Source: Clostridia bacterium
GTDB lineage: Bacteria; Bacillota; Clostridia; Oscillospirales; Acutalibacteraceae
Assembly: GCA_900771185.1 (NCBI GenBank)
Contig: CAAGND010000253.1
Coordinates: forward strand, 1 to 31,548
Direction: 5' to 3'
Length of the DNA stretch: 31,548 nucleotides
Notes under the pieces: generated by a model
Database searches by the model: none
Told to the model about the DNA's origin: nothing
Seen by the model: the letters and a program-made list of their open reading frames with translations, nothing else
Shown here: positions 14,112-22,902 of the stretch, piece by piece
Layout: each line of letters starts with the position of its first letter
Numbering within the stretch: position 1 is the first letter of the stretch
Program-made: the position numbers and the translations under genes

Positions 14112-17111
14112 ATGAAAAAGAATATCGGAAAAATTCTTATTCTCGGTTCAGGTCCCGTTGTCATAGGCCAGTCTGCGGAGTTTGACTATTCGGCGGTTCA
14201 GGCGTGCCGTGCCTTCAGGGATGAGGGTATAGCCGTTGTTATGATAAATTCAAATCCCGCGGCGATAAGCGCGGGCGAATTTGCCGACAGTGTGTATATC
14301 GAACCGCTTAATGTCGATGTTGTCAAGCGTGTTATTATTGAGGAAAAGCCGGATGCTATACTGCCGACCGTCGGCGGAGATCTCGGGCTTGATATAGCAC
14401 TTTCGCTCCATCAGAACGGCGTGCTTGAGGATAACGGCGTCGAGCTTCTCTGCGTCACGCCTGAGCTTATCGACTCGGTTCAGAACACAAACAAATTCCG
14501 CGATTTCCTTGAGCGTATCGGCGAGCCCGCGGTGGCGTCAAAGGTCGTCGGCAGCGTGGAGGGTGCGCTCGGCTTCGCGGGGGAAATAGGTCTGCCCGTT
14601 ATCATAAGACCCGCATATTCGCTCGGCGGCAGAGTCGATGAATTTTGCTATACAGAACAGGAGCTTGAAAAGGCGGCCGAAGCGATGCTTGCCGTCTCTC
14701 CGCTGCATCAGATAAGAGTTGAAAAATGTATCTCCGGCTGGAAGGAGCTTGAATATGAGGTCGTGCGGGACGGCGCGGGCAACTGCATCTGCGTGTCCGG
14801 AATGGAGAATCTCGACCCCGTCGGAATCCATACCGGAGACAGTATTATAGTCACCCCGCCGCAGACCCTGACCGATTCCGAGGGTGCGCTTCTGCGTGAA
14901 GCGGCGCTGAAAATAGTGTCGAATCTCGGCGTGTCGGGAAGCTGCAATGTCCAGTTCGCGTTAAAGCCCGACGGCAGCGAATATGCCGTGTTGGAGGTTG
15001 ACCCGCGCGTCAGCCGCTCCTCGGCGTTTGTCTCCAAGGCGACAGGCTATCCGATAGCTGAGGTTGCCGCGCGTGTAGCGGTGGGATATAATCTTTTTGA
15101 GATTAAGAATGAAATAACCGGGTGCACAACCGCCTGCAACGAACCGGCAACCGATTATTGTTGCGTCAAGCTTCCAAAATGGTCATTCGAGAGCTTTGAT
15201 GAGGCTAACAGAACCCTCGGAACCTCCATGCGTTCCACAGGTGAGACAATAGCGGTCGGCACAAGTTTTGAACTGGCTTTTATGAAGGCGGTCCGCTCAA
15301 TTGATACTTCAATGCTCACTCCGTCACTGCCGAAGTTCGCGTCGGCCTCTGACCCAGAGCTTACCGATATAATAACCCGTGCGGATAATGACAGAATTTT
15401 CGCCGTGTATGAGGCGCTCAGAAGAGGCATTGAGATTTCGGAGCTTCATTCGATGACAAAAATCGACTGTTGGTTCCTCTCAAAGCTCAAGAATATAGCC
15501 GAGACACATAACGAGCTTTCAAAGGAGCTCAGCGAGGAGCTGTATCTGCGCGCAAGAAATCAGGGCTTCACCGACGAGGCGGTGCGTGAGATAAGCGGTT
15601 CGCTTCCGCGGCATCTGATTTCCCCCAATTATAAGATGATAGACACCTGCGCCGCAGAGTTTGATGCGGAACATCCGTATTTCTATTCCGCATGGGATGA
15701 GGACGATGAGGCGACAATGTTTGCCGACCAGTCCGCTTTGGGCAAGCGCAAGGTCATGGTCATAGGCTCGGGTCCCTCCAAAGTCGGGCAGGGGAGCGAG
15801 TTGGAATTTTGCAGTGTGCGCTGCCTCAACGCCCTCAAAGAGGAGGGCTTCTATACCGTCTGCGTCAATAATAACCCCGAGGCGGTTTCAACCGATTATA
15901 AATCCTGTGACAGACTTTTCATCGAGCCGCTGAGCTTTGAGGATATAAAGAATGTCGCGGCGGCGGAACGCCCGTGGGGAGTTATAGTCCAGTTTGCCGG
16001 CGACGGTTCCTATGAGCTGGCGCAGAGGCTTGCTGATGAGAACATCCGGATATTCGGCGCCGACAGCGCGCTTCTCGGCAAAATCAGGGATAAGCAGGCT
16101 GTCGCCGAGCTGTTGAAGGGTATAGGAATACCCTTTACCGCCGACCGCCATCTCTATTCAACAGGCATTGAGGCCGATATAATTTTTGACGGTGAAGATT
16201 ATCTCATTCCTGCAGTTTCGGAGCATATCGAGCGCTCCGGCGGTGTCCATGCGGGTGACTCAATTTCGGTCTGCCCGCCTGTCACCATCGGCGAAAAAAT
16301 ATGCGGTCAGGTTGAGGACTATTCAAGGCGTATAGCCGAGGCTCTCGGTGTGCGCGGAATTATCAACATACAGTTTGTGCTCTATGACAATATGCTCTAT
16401 GTTGCGGGCATTTCGGCGGGCAGCTTCCATAATATTCCGTATGTCGGCAGGGCTGCCGGTCTTGATATAGTAAATATTGCGGTCAAGTGCATGCTCGGCA
16501 GAAAGCTCAGCGAGCTCGGATGCCCGACCGGAGTGTATTCAGGCTCATCGCTCTATGCGGTGCGTGTGCCCGTCTTTAGCTTCGATAAGCTTTCGGGGGC
16601 GGATACCCGACTCGGTGAGCAGATGAAGTCCACGGGCGAGGTCATGGGAATCGCCGAAAATTATGAGGATGCGCTCCTCAAGGCGTTGATGGCTTCGGGT
16701 ATGAGGATAAAACGCTCCGGTTCCGTCCTGTTTACGGTTCGCAACTCCGACAAGCAGGATTCGATAGAGGTTGCGGAGAAGTTCTCACAGCTTGATTTCA
16801 AGCTCTATGCCACCGCCGGAACAGCGAAGCTTCTCAACTCAAACTTTGTTGCGGCAAGCTCGGTGCACAAGCTCCGGGAGGAGTCCCCGACAGTGGCGGA
16901 TATCATCAACAGCGGCAAGATAGTCTATGTTGTCTCAACCTCTGAAAAGCTGCCTCAGGCTCTGGAGGATGACAGGATCATAAGACGTTTGGCGCTTGAA
17001 AAACAAATTCCGGTGTTCACGCACCTTGACACGGCGAATGCGCTTGCCCGCTGTCTCGGCAAGAAGCGCTCGCTCGAAGATATTGCTCTTGTAGATATAA
17101 AAAAGATTTAA
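14112..17111 (+). CDS. carB: CarB-like protein with a degenerate second ATP-grasp domain
   Basis: A 999-residue homologue of the carbamoyl-phosphate synthase large subunit (usually about 1060-1075). The first half is recognisable: GSGPVVIGQSAEFDYS, the GIHTGDS block, and E295-x-D297-P-R in place of ExNPR. The phosphate loop reads SLGGRVDEFCY instead of a Gly-rich GGTGGG loop. The oligomerisation region is present (TCAAEF near 514). The second synthetase half is damaged: about 70 residues normally containing the RPSYVLGGRAME segment are missing near residue 670-685, and the metal-binding ExNPR reads Gly766-I-Ser768-A-Gly770. The C-terminal allosteric MGS-like domain (about 870-999) is present and runs in frame. 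Carbamate phosphorylation by the second half is not expected. The start ATG 14112 lies 2 bases after the carA stop, so the subunits are still coupled. Confidence 0.9.
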   Translation: MKKNIGKILILGSGPVVIGQSAEFDYSAVQACRAFRDEGIAVVMINSNPAAISAGEFADSVYIEPLNVDVVKRVIIEEKPDAILPTVGGDLGLDIALSLHQNGVLEDNGVELLCVTPELIDSVQNTNKFRDFLERIGEPAVASKVVGSVEGALGFAGEIGLPVIIRPAYSLGGRVDEFCYTEQELEKAAEAMLAVSPLHQIRVEKCISGWKELEYEVVRDGAGNCICVSGMENLDPVGIHTGDSIIVTPPQTLTDSEGALLREAALKIVSNLGVSGSCNVQFALKPDGSEYAVLEVDPRVSRSSAFVSKATGYPIAEVAARVAVGYNLFEIKNEITGCTTACNEPATDYCCVKLPKWSFESFDEANRTLGTSMRSTGETIAVGTSFELAFMKAVRSIDTSMLTPSLPKFASASDPELTDIITRADNDRIFAVYEALRRGIEISELHSMTKIDCWFLSKLKNIAETHNELSKELSEELYLRARNQGFTDEAVREISGSLPRHLISPNYKMIDTCAAEFDAEHPYFYSAWDEDDEATMFADQSALGKRKVMVIGSGPSKVGQGSELEFCSVRCLNALKEEGFYTVCVNNNPEAVSTDYKSCDRLFIEPLSFEDIKNVAAAERPWGVIVQFAGDGSYELAQRLADENIRIFGADSALLGKIRDKQAVAELLKGIGIPFTADRHLYSTGIEADIIFDGEDYLIPAVSEHIERSGGVHAGDSISVCPPVTIGEKICGQVEDYSRRIAEALGVRGIINIQFVLYDNMLYVAGISAGSFHNIPYVGRAAGLDIVNIAVKCMLGRKLSELGCPTGVYSGSSLYAVRVPVFSFDKLSGADTRLGEQMKSTGEVMGIAENYEDALLKALMASGMRIKRSGSVLFTVRNSDKQDSIEVAEKFSQLDFKLYATAGTAKLLNSNFVAASSVHKLREESPTVADIINSGKIVYVVSTSEKLPQALEDDRIIRRLALEKQIPVFTHLDTANALARCLGKKRSLEDIALVDIKKI

Positions 17112-17126
17112 CGGAGGTATATTTCC

Positions 17127-17888
17127 TTGGTTCAGGGTGTATTTCCTGTGGTATATGCAGGCAGACAGAACAGCAACTGCTTTGAGCTTGTTTTCAAAGC
17201 ACCCGATATGGCGGCACAGGCAAAGGCGGGTCAGTTCGTTCATATTCTCTGCGACGGAAAAACTCTCAGACGCCCCATATCCATCTGCCGCGCGGATGCT
17301 GAAAAAGGCACTCTGCGTGTGGTGTTTGAGGTGCGTGGCGATGGTACTCGCTGGCTTTCACAGCGCGCCGTGGGTGACAAAATCGATGTCCTCGGACCTC
17401 TCGGCAACGGTTTCCCTCTTGAGAGCGGGAAGAACGTGCTTGTTGTCGGCGGTGGAATAGGTGTTCCCCCACTTTTGGGAATAGCGGATTTCTCAGGGAA
17501 TCACTGTGACGCCGTTCTCGGCTTCAGGGATAGGAATCATCTGTGCCTTGTCGATGATTTCAGGAACACTGCGAAAGATGTTTTTGTCATGACCGATGAC
17601 GGAAGCTTCGGCGAGCAGGGATTTGTGACCCAAAGAACAGGGGCTCTTTTGGCTGAAAAATCATATGACGCGGTCTATGCCTGCGGACCCGCACCCATGC
17701 TCAAAGCCGTCAGCGCGCTCGCCGCGGAAAACGGAGTTGAATGTTATGTATCGCTCGAGGAGCGCATGGGCTGCGGAATCGGTGCGTGCCTTGTGTGCGC
17801 CTGTAAGATAAAGTCGGCGGACGGTGAGAAACATCTCCACGTCTGCAAGGACGGACCGGTATTCAGAGCGTCGGAGGTGGTTTGGTAA
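17127..17888 (+). CDS. pyrK: Dihydroorotate dehydrogenase B, electron-transfer subunit
   Basis: A 253-residue ferredoxin-reductase-type protein that carries electrons from PyrD's FMN to NAD+. RRPISI at 49-54 binds FAD, VVGGGIGVPP at 106-115 belongs to the NAD-binding lobe, and Cys216, 221, 224 and 240 (C-x4-C-x2-C-x15-C) bind the [2Fe-2S] cluster. The start is TTG at 17127, supported by GGAGG 9 bases ahead and by the expected N-terminus; no ATG fits. It is 15 bases after carB and overlaps pyrD by one base. PyrK and PyrD form a heterotetramer in the cytosol. Confidence 0.94.
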   Translation: MVQGVFPVVYAGRQNSNCFELVFKAPDMAAQAKAGQFVHILCDGKTLRRPISICRADAEKGTLRVVFEVRGDGTRWLSQRAVGDKIDVLGPLGNGFPLESGKNVLVVGGGIGVPPLLGIADFSGNHCDAVLGFRDRNHLCLVDDFRNTAKDVFVMTDDGSFGEQGFVTQRTGALLAEKSYDAVYACGPAPMLKAVSALAAENGVECYVSLEERMGCGIGACLVCACKIKSADGEKHLHVCKDGPVFRASEVVW

Positions 17889-18802
17889 TGGCTGATATGA
17901 GAGTGAATATAGCCGGTGTTGAATTTTCAAATCCCGTTATTACCGCTTCCGGGACATATGGCTTCGGCAGGGAATATTCAAATTTTTTCAGCCTCTCCGA
18001 GCTCGGCGGAATATCCTGCAAGGGCATCACTCTTGAGGAGCGTCAGGGAAACCCGCCGCCGAGAATAGCCGAAACGCCGTCGGGCATACTCAACAGCGTC
18101 GGACTCCAGAATCCCGGCGTGGACTATTTCATTGAACACGATCTTCCTTGGCTCAAAAGCTGTGATACGGTTATAATTGCTAATATAGCCGGGCGTACTA
18201 TGGAGGATTACTGCACCGTTGCCGAAAAGCTCGATGCAACGGATGTCGATATGATTGAGCTTAATATTTCCTGCCCCAATGTCAAAGCAGGCGGCGTGGC
18301 TTTCGGTGTCACCCCGCAGGGAGTTGAGGAGATAACGGGAGCGGTTCGCGCTGCTACGGGCAAACCGCTCATAGTCAAGCTCACCCCTAATACGGCGGAT
18401 ATCAGCGCCACCGCAAGGGCTGCGGAGAATGCCGGCGCAGATGCCGTCTCGCTGATAAATACGATAACAGGCATGAAGATTGATATAAACACCCGCAGAC
18501 CGGTGCTCCGAAACAATACGGGCGGCCTGTCGGGAGCCGCTGTTCTGCCCGTTGCGGTCCGTATGGTTTGGCAGGCGGCAAATGCCGTGAAGATACCGGT
18601 GATAGGCATGGGAGGCGTATGCCGCTGGCAGGACGCCGTGGAGCTGATGCTTGCGGGTGCGTGCGCCGTTCAGATAGGCACCGCCAATTTCACCGATGTC
18701 TATACGCCGCTGAAAGTGCGTGACGGCATAGAAAAATATCTCGACAATGAGGGATTTAAATCGGTCAGCGAAATTGTCGGCAAGGTCGAGGTGTGGGAAT
18801 GA
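17888..18802 (+). CDS. pyrD: Dihydroorotate dehydrogenase, class 1B catalytic subunit
   Basis: A 304-residue FMN TIM barrel that oxidises dihydroorotate to orotate. The catalytic loop has Cys129 in NISCPNVKAGG, the class 1B signature, consistent with the PyrK partner next to it. ASGTYGFGRE at 20-29 and the phosphate-binding GMGGV and QIGTANF segments are intact. The start is ATG 17888, overlapping the pyrK stop as TAATG, with GGAGG at 17873-17877. The last codons overlap ruvX as ATGA, so the three genes are coupled. Confidence 0.95.
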   Translation: MADMRVNIAGVEFSNPVITASGTYGFGREYSNFFSLSELGGISCKGITLEERQGNPPPRIAETPSGILNSVGLQNPGVDYFIEHDLPWLKSCDTVIIANIAGRTMEDYCTVAEKLDATDVDMIELNISCPNVKAGGVAFGVTPQGVEEITGAVRAATGKPLIVKLTPNTADISATARAAENAGADAVSLINTITGMKIDINTRRPVLRNNTGGLSGAAVLPVAVRMVWQAANAVKIPVIGMGGVCRWQDAVELMLAGACAVQIGTANFTDVYTPLKVRDGIEKYLDNEGFKSVSEIVGKVEVWE

Positions 18803-19224
18803 TTATCCTGTCAGTCGATTACGGCGATGCGAGAACGGGTATAGCCGTATGCGATAGAACCGAGCTGCTGGCGTCCCCGGTGACCGTCATAAGTGAGACG
18901 GACAGGGACACGCTTTTGAAAAAAATTGCCGATATAGCATTGGAGCAACGGGCTGAACTTATCGTTGTGGGCTTGCCCGTCAATATGGACGGCACTCACG
19001 GATCAAGAGCACAAGCCTGCGAGGATTTTGCGCAGGCGCTGACAGAGCTTTGCTCAATCCCCACCGTTATGCGTGACGAACGGCTGACCACCGTCTCAGC
19101 GCATAACGTTCTCAACGCCACAAACACGAGAGGAAAAAAACGCAAAGCCGTGGTTGATGCCGTCTCAGCGGTTATGATTCTGCAGGATTATATAGACTAT
19201 CGGCGGCTCAACGGCCTTTCGTAA
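18799..19224 (+). CDS. ruvX: Holliday junction resolvase-like protein RuvX/YqgF
   Basis: A 141-residue RNase H-fold protein. LSVDYGDARTGIAV near the N-terminus carries the first catalytic Asp, VVGLPVNMDG is the second strand block, and RDERLTT followed by VDAVSAVMILQDYID supplies the remaining acidic residues. The family acts in 16S rRNA 5'-end processing and possibly recombination. The start ATG 18799 overlaps the pyrD stop (ATGA). Its 3' end overlaps the convergent TauE-like gene by 17 bases, and no terminator hairpin is visible between them. Confidence 0.9.
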   Translation: MIILSVDYGDARTGIAVCDRTELLASPVTVISETDRDTLLKKIADIALEQRAELIVVGLPVNMDGTHGSRAQACEDFAQALTELCSIPTVMRDERLTTVSAHNVLNATNTRGKKRKAVVDAVSAVMILQDYIDYRRLNGLS

Positions 19225-19576
19225 CCTTTTTCTGCTTTGCGAAAAGCTCTTTGAGACCCATTATCAGCAGAAAAGCTCCGAAAATCTTTCCGGGCCAAAG
19301 CGGGTTCATGCTTCTGAGCAGCCAGCTTCCGAGCAGAACTCCGGGCAGACCGCCCGCCGCGGCGGCGAGAACGGTTTTCCAGTCGATGAGCTTTTTGAAG
19401 GAATAAACAATGGTACTCAGTGCGGCACACGGGATGAAGAACAGAAGATTTATCCCCTGTGCCGTTATCTGTTCTTCGCCTAGCGACAGCACAAGGTACA
19501 GAACCAGCACGCCGCCTCCGCCGAGACCGAGACTGCCCGCAAAGCCTGAAAAGAATGCGGCAAGAATATTGCTCAT
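19208..19576 (-). CDS. TauE/SafE (TSUP) family half-permease, second half
   Basis: A 122-residue membrane protein with about four hydrophobic segments. The first carries the repeat signature GFAGSLGLGGGGVLVLYLV seen at the start of each TauE/SafE repeat. Full TauE/SafE transporters are usually about 250 residues with two such repeats, so this is one repeat. The start is ATG 19576, which overlaps the stop of the upstream half (ATGA); the longer frame from 19603 would run back into that gene. Family members export sulfite, sulfoacetate or related anions; the substrate here is unknown. Confidence 0.82.
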   Translation of the reverse strand: MSNILAAFFSGFAGSLGLGGGGVLVLYLVLSLGEEQITAQGINLLFFIPCAALSTIVYSFKKLIDWKTVLAAAAGGLPGVLLGSWLLRSMNPLWPGKIFGAFLLIMGLKELFAKQKKVTKGR

Positions 19577-19923
19577 TTTATAATCATCCTCACTCCCGCC
19601 CAAATCATAAATACGGCGAATATCCGTCTGAGCCAGTTTCCGGGTATTTTCGGCATGACTAAAGAGCCGATAATGCTTCCCGCAAGCCCTGCGGGAATGT
19701 ACGGCATCGCCTGTGAAACAGACACCTTCCCCGTGAAGATATATATTGCGGCGCTCGCGGCAGTCAGTATCATTATCAGAGCTATGGCGTTGGCATGAGC
19801 CTTATTCTGTTCCATACCCTGTTTTTTGAGCATCGGCACAGCTATCATACCGCCTCCCGCGCCGAGGAGAGAATTTATGCTGCCGACAAGAAAACCGCCG
19901 GCGGACTTTATGAAAGTTTTCAT
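19573..19923 (-). CDS. TauE/SafE (TSUP) family half-permease, first half
   Basis: A 116-residue membrane protein with about four hydrophobic segments and the repeat signature GSINSLLGAGGGMIAVPML at 15-33. KAHANAIALIMILTAASAA and the hydrophobic block around 75-88 follow in family order. It is one half of the usual two-repeat transporter, and the second half follows in another frame with a 4-base overlap. The two halves probably assemble as a heterodimer, although a single frameshift in an ancestral full-length gene is an alternative. No clear promoter was found in the 90-base gap to the divergent amidase gene. Confidence 0.83.
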   Translation of the reverse strand: MKTFIKSAGGFLVGSINSLLGAGGGMIAVPMLKKQGMEQNKAHANAIALIMILTAASAAIYIFTGKVSVSQAMPYIPAGLAGSIIGSLVMPKIPGNWLRRIFAVFMIWAGVRMIIK

Positions 19924-20013
19924 TTTTTTCGCCTGCCCTTCACCTTATTTTGCCCGCGGTTGTTCTAATAATGCCGCCCTTCACAGCATATCTTTTTGTG
20001 AGGGAGTGGTGAA

Positions 20014-20775
20014 ATGGTAATCAATTTGAACAGGAAGCTTAAATTCTATCTAATATTCTGGCTTGCCTTTGCGCTCATTTTTGCGTTTCTGATTTATCTC
20101 GTAGCGTCCAAAAATGCAAACTATGTGAAAACCTCGGCAAATTCCGATTCGACCGCGGTGACCATAATTGTCGATGCGGGTCACGGCGGCGAGGACGGAG
20201 GAGCCACAGCAGATGACGGAACGCTTGAAAAGGATATAAACCTCTCCATATCGCTCAAACTGCGCGATATGCTCAGTGCAGCGGGCTTCAATGTTGTGAT
20301 GACCAGGGAGACTGATGAGGCCATATACAGCAGCGAGGCCAAGACCACAAGGCAGCGGAAGGTCTCGGATATCAGAAACCGCATGAAGCTTATAGAGGAG
20401 ACGGACAACGCAATTTTTCTGAGCGTGCATCAGAATCACTTCGGCAGTTCGAAATATTACGGGACACAGGTATTTTATTCAAAAAACAATCCCGAAAGTG
20501 AGACGCTGGCAAAAAATATTCAGCAGACCGTGGTTTCGCTTGTACAGCCGGAGAACACCAGGGCTGTCAAAAAGACGGGAACAGAGATATACCTTTTATA
20601 CCATGCGCAGGTGCCGGCTGTAATGGTGGAGTGCGGATTTTTGTCAAATGCCGCCGAGACGGCAAAGCTCAAAACCGATGAATATCAGAGCCAAATGGCT
20701 TTTTCAATACTTTGCGGTGTGCTCAGCTACTTTGGCACAGCGCAAAATGACGTTTCAACAACGGAGGTAACATAA
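20014..20775 (+). CDS. cwlD: N-acetylmuramoyl-L-alanine amidase, CwlD-like
   Basis: A 253-residue amidase_3 protein. Residues about 10-30 form an N-terminal membrane segment, so the catalytic domain is extracytoplasmic. The zinc and catalytic residues are in order: H57 in DAGHGGEDGG, E72 in LEKDINL, H139 in SVHQN and E206 in VECGFLSN. In spore-formers CwlD strips peptide side chains as the first step to muramic-delta-lactam in the spore cortex; length and architecture fit that type, but a vegetative amidase cannot be excluded. The start is ATG 20014 after GGGAGTGG. radA starts one base past its stop. Confidence 0.85.
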   Translation: MVINLNRKLKFYLIFWLAFALIFAFLIYLVASKNANYVKTSANSDSTAVTIIVDAGHGGEDGGATADDGTLEKDINLSISLKLRDMLSAAGFNVVMTRETDEAIYSSEAKTTRQRKVSDIRNRMKLIEETDNAIFLSVHQNHFGSSKYYGTQVFYSKNNPESETLAKNIQQTVVSLVQPENTRAVKKTGTEIYLLYHAQVPAVMVECGFLSNAAETAKLKTDEYQSQMAFSILCGVLSYFGTAQNDVSTTEVT

Positions 20776-20776
20776 A

Positions 20777-22147
20777 ATGGCAGGCAAATCAAAATCAGTT
20801 TATATCTGCTCGCAGTGCGGCTATGAGAGCGCCAAGTGGTTCGGCTGCTGCCCCGGCTGCGGTGAATGGAACACAATGAATGAGGAGATAAAAGCCGCGG
20901 CAGTGCCGCCGAAAGCATCGGCGGCAAGTGCCCACGGCATGAAAACTTATGCCCTTAACGAAATTACCGCCGATGAGGAAATACGCTATAAAACAGGTCT
21001 CTCAGAGCTGGACAGGGTTCTCGGCGGCGGCATAGTCAAGGGCTCGCTTGTGCTTCTCAGCGGTGACCCCGGCATAGGCAAATCGACGATATTGCTCCAG
21101 ATATGTGAGCATCTCGGCAGCAGTCTTGATATTCTTTATGTCTCCGGTGAGGAGTCAGTCTATCAGCTCAAGCTCAGAGCGGACAGGCTCGGCGTCAAAA
21201 GCCCGACCCTCACCGTTATGAGCCAGACCGACGTCCAGGAGATCTGCGAATATATCAAGGCAAACAAGCCGGGGCTTGTCATAATCGACTCGATTCAAAC
21301 CATGGTCATCTCGGATCTTTCATCCTCGGCGGGCAGCGTCACGCAGGTCAGGGAATCGACTTCAATGTTTATGCGCACGGCAAAGGGGAGCAATATCCCG
21401 ATAATAATTGTCGGACATGTCAACAAGGACGGAAATATCGCGGGACCAAAAGTTTTGGAGCATATTGTCGATGCGGTGCTCTATTTTGAGGGCGACCGCA
21501 ACATGTCATACCGCATTCTTCGCGCCGTCAAAAACCGCTATGGTTCAACAAATGAGATCGGTGTGTTTGAGATGCTTGACACAGGGCTTTCACAGGTTGA
21601 AAATCCCTCTCTAATGCTTATATCAGGCAGACCAAAGAATACCTCGGGCACCTGCATAGCCTGCGCTATGGAAGGCTCTCGCCCGATTCTTGCCGAGGTT
21701 CAGGCGCTGGTCAGCTCATCGAGCTTCGGAAATCCGAGGAGAATGGCAACCGGCTTTGATTACAGCCGCATGGCGATGTTGCTTGCGGTGCTCGAGAAGC
21801 GCGCGGGATATTTCTTTGGCAATATGGATGCGTATATAAATGTAATAGGCGGGCTGAAGCTCGATGAGCCGGCGACTGATCTCTGTGTCGCACTGGCGCT
21901 CATATCGAGCCTCAAAGATGTTCCGGTCAGGGACGATGTTCTTGCTTTCGGTGAGATAGGCTTAGGCGGAGAGATACGCTCGGTCAGCCACTGTGAGCAG
22001 CGGATACGTGAGGCGGCAAGGCTCGGCTTTAAGGCCTGCATAATCCCCCGCCATAATTTCGCGTCCGTGTCGCCGAAGCTTAAAAAGGAGATAGAGGTAA
22101 TCGGCGTCAAAAATGTCTATGAGGCGTTTGCCTCAAGTGTGGATTGA
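20777..22147 (+). CDS. radA: DNA repair protein RadA (Sms)
   Basis: A 456-residue protein. An N-terminal zinc finger (C11, C14, C25, C28) precedes the RecA-like ATPase with Walker A GDPGIGKST near residue 95-103 and Walker B LVIIDS. The RadA-specific KNRYGSTNEIG motif lies around residue 252-262, and a Lon-protease-like domain fills the C-terminal third. It is a branch-migration helicase used in recombination and repair, and is cytosolic. GGAGG lies just ahead of ATG 20777, within the end of the amidase gene. The next gene starts one base past the stop. Confidence 0.96.
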   Translation: MAGKSKSVYICSQCGYESAKWFGCCPGCGEWNTMNEEIKAAAVPPKASAASAHGMKTYALNEITADEEIRYKTGLSELDRVLGGGIVKGSLVLLSGDPGIGKSTILLQICEHLGSSLDILYVSGEESVYQLKLRADRLGVKSPTLTVMSQTDVQEICEYIKANKPGLVIIDSIQTMVISDLSSSAGSVTQVRESTSMFMRTAKGSNIPIIIVGHVNKDGNIAGPKVLEHIVDAVLYFEGDRNMSYRILRAVKNRYGSTNEIGVFEMLDTGLSQVENPSLMLISGRPKNTSGTCIACAMEGSRPILAEVQALVSSSSFGNPRRMATGFDYSRMAMLLAVLEKRAGYFFGNMDAYINVIGGLKLDEPATDLCVALALISSLKDVPVRDDVLAFGEIGLGGEIRSVSHCEQRIREAARLGFKACIIPRHNFASVSPKLKKEIEVIGVKNVYEAFASSVD

Positions 22148-22148
22148 G

Positions 22149-22886
22149 ATGAAACCGTTAAAAAATGCAAATTTTCCGTCCTCGGAGGTGTGCCTGGCGG
22201 CCGTTAATTCACAGGCACGGGAGCTTATTTCCGCCCTGCGCGGGCGAAATATCGAAGTGCTGGAGATATTGCCGGCGCCCGCGATACATGACGGAACTGC
22301 TGCACATGCCGACCTGCATGTCCTTCATACAGGCGGCAGCGGACTTTTGTTAAGCGCAGAGCAGGGGAAAAGCTCGGAATATCTCAAGTCACTGGGCTTT
22401 GACGTCAAGATACTTACAGAGCCACTCGGCGGGAATTATCCGTCGGATGTTTTGCTCAATGCCGCCGTTGTAGGCGATTTTGTCTTCGCAAATCCAAAGA
22501 CGGTCTGTCCGAATGTGGACTTCGGCGGCAAAACGCTTATTCCTGTGCGGCAGGGATATACCAAGTGCTCAGTATGCCCCGTTGCCGAGCGGGCGATTAT
22601 AACCGATGACCCCGGAATCCGCCGCGCGGCGCTGAAGAATGGGTTTGATGTCCTTTTGGTTGAAAAAGGCGATGTCCGGCTCAGCGGCAGAGATTATGGC
22701 TTTATCGGGGGCTGCTGTGGGCTTGTCAGCAGAACCGAGATGATATTCAACGGCAGCCTAAGCTCACACCGTAATGCGGGAGAGATAGTGGATTTTCTTG
22801 AGAGATATTCCGTCAGCGCTGTCTCCTGCGGCGCATATCCGCTGACTGATGTGGGCGGAATAATCCCGCTGTGCGATAATGCATAG
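22149..22886 (+). CDS. Conserved protein, DUF6873-like (GME fold)
   Basis: A 245-residue cytosolic-looking protein without signal peptide or membrane segment. The C-terminal half has a repeating pattern of short strands and Gly-rich turns: VRQGYTKCSVCPVAERAIIT, then DVLLVEKGDVRLSGRDYGFI, GGCCG, and YPLTDVGGIIPL at the end. I associate this pattern with the Clostridia family named DUF6873, proposed to have the guanidino-modifying enzyme fold. The family name is from memory and should be checked; no enzyme activity is established that I know of. The start is ATG 22149, one base past the radA stop. Confidence 0.62.
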   Translation: MKPLKNANFPSSEVCLAAVNSQARELISALRGRNIEVLEILPAPAIHDGTAAHADLHVLHTGGSGLLLSAEQGKSSEYLKSLGFDVKILTEPLGGNYPSDVLLNAAVVGDFVFANPKTVCPNVDFGGKTLIPVRQGYTKCSVCPVAERAIITDDPGIRRAALKNGFDVLLVEKGDVRLSGRDYGFIGGCCGLVSRTEMIFNGSLSSHRNAGEIVDFLERYSVSAVSCGAYPLTDVGGIIPLCDNA

Positions 22887-22902
22887 AGTATAGTAATCAA
22901 AA

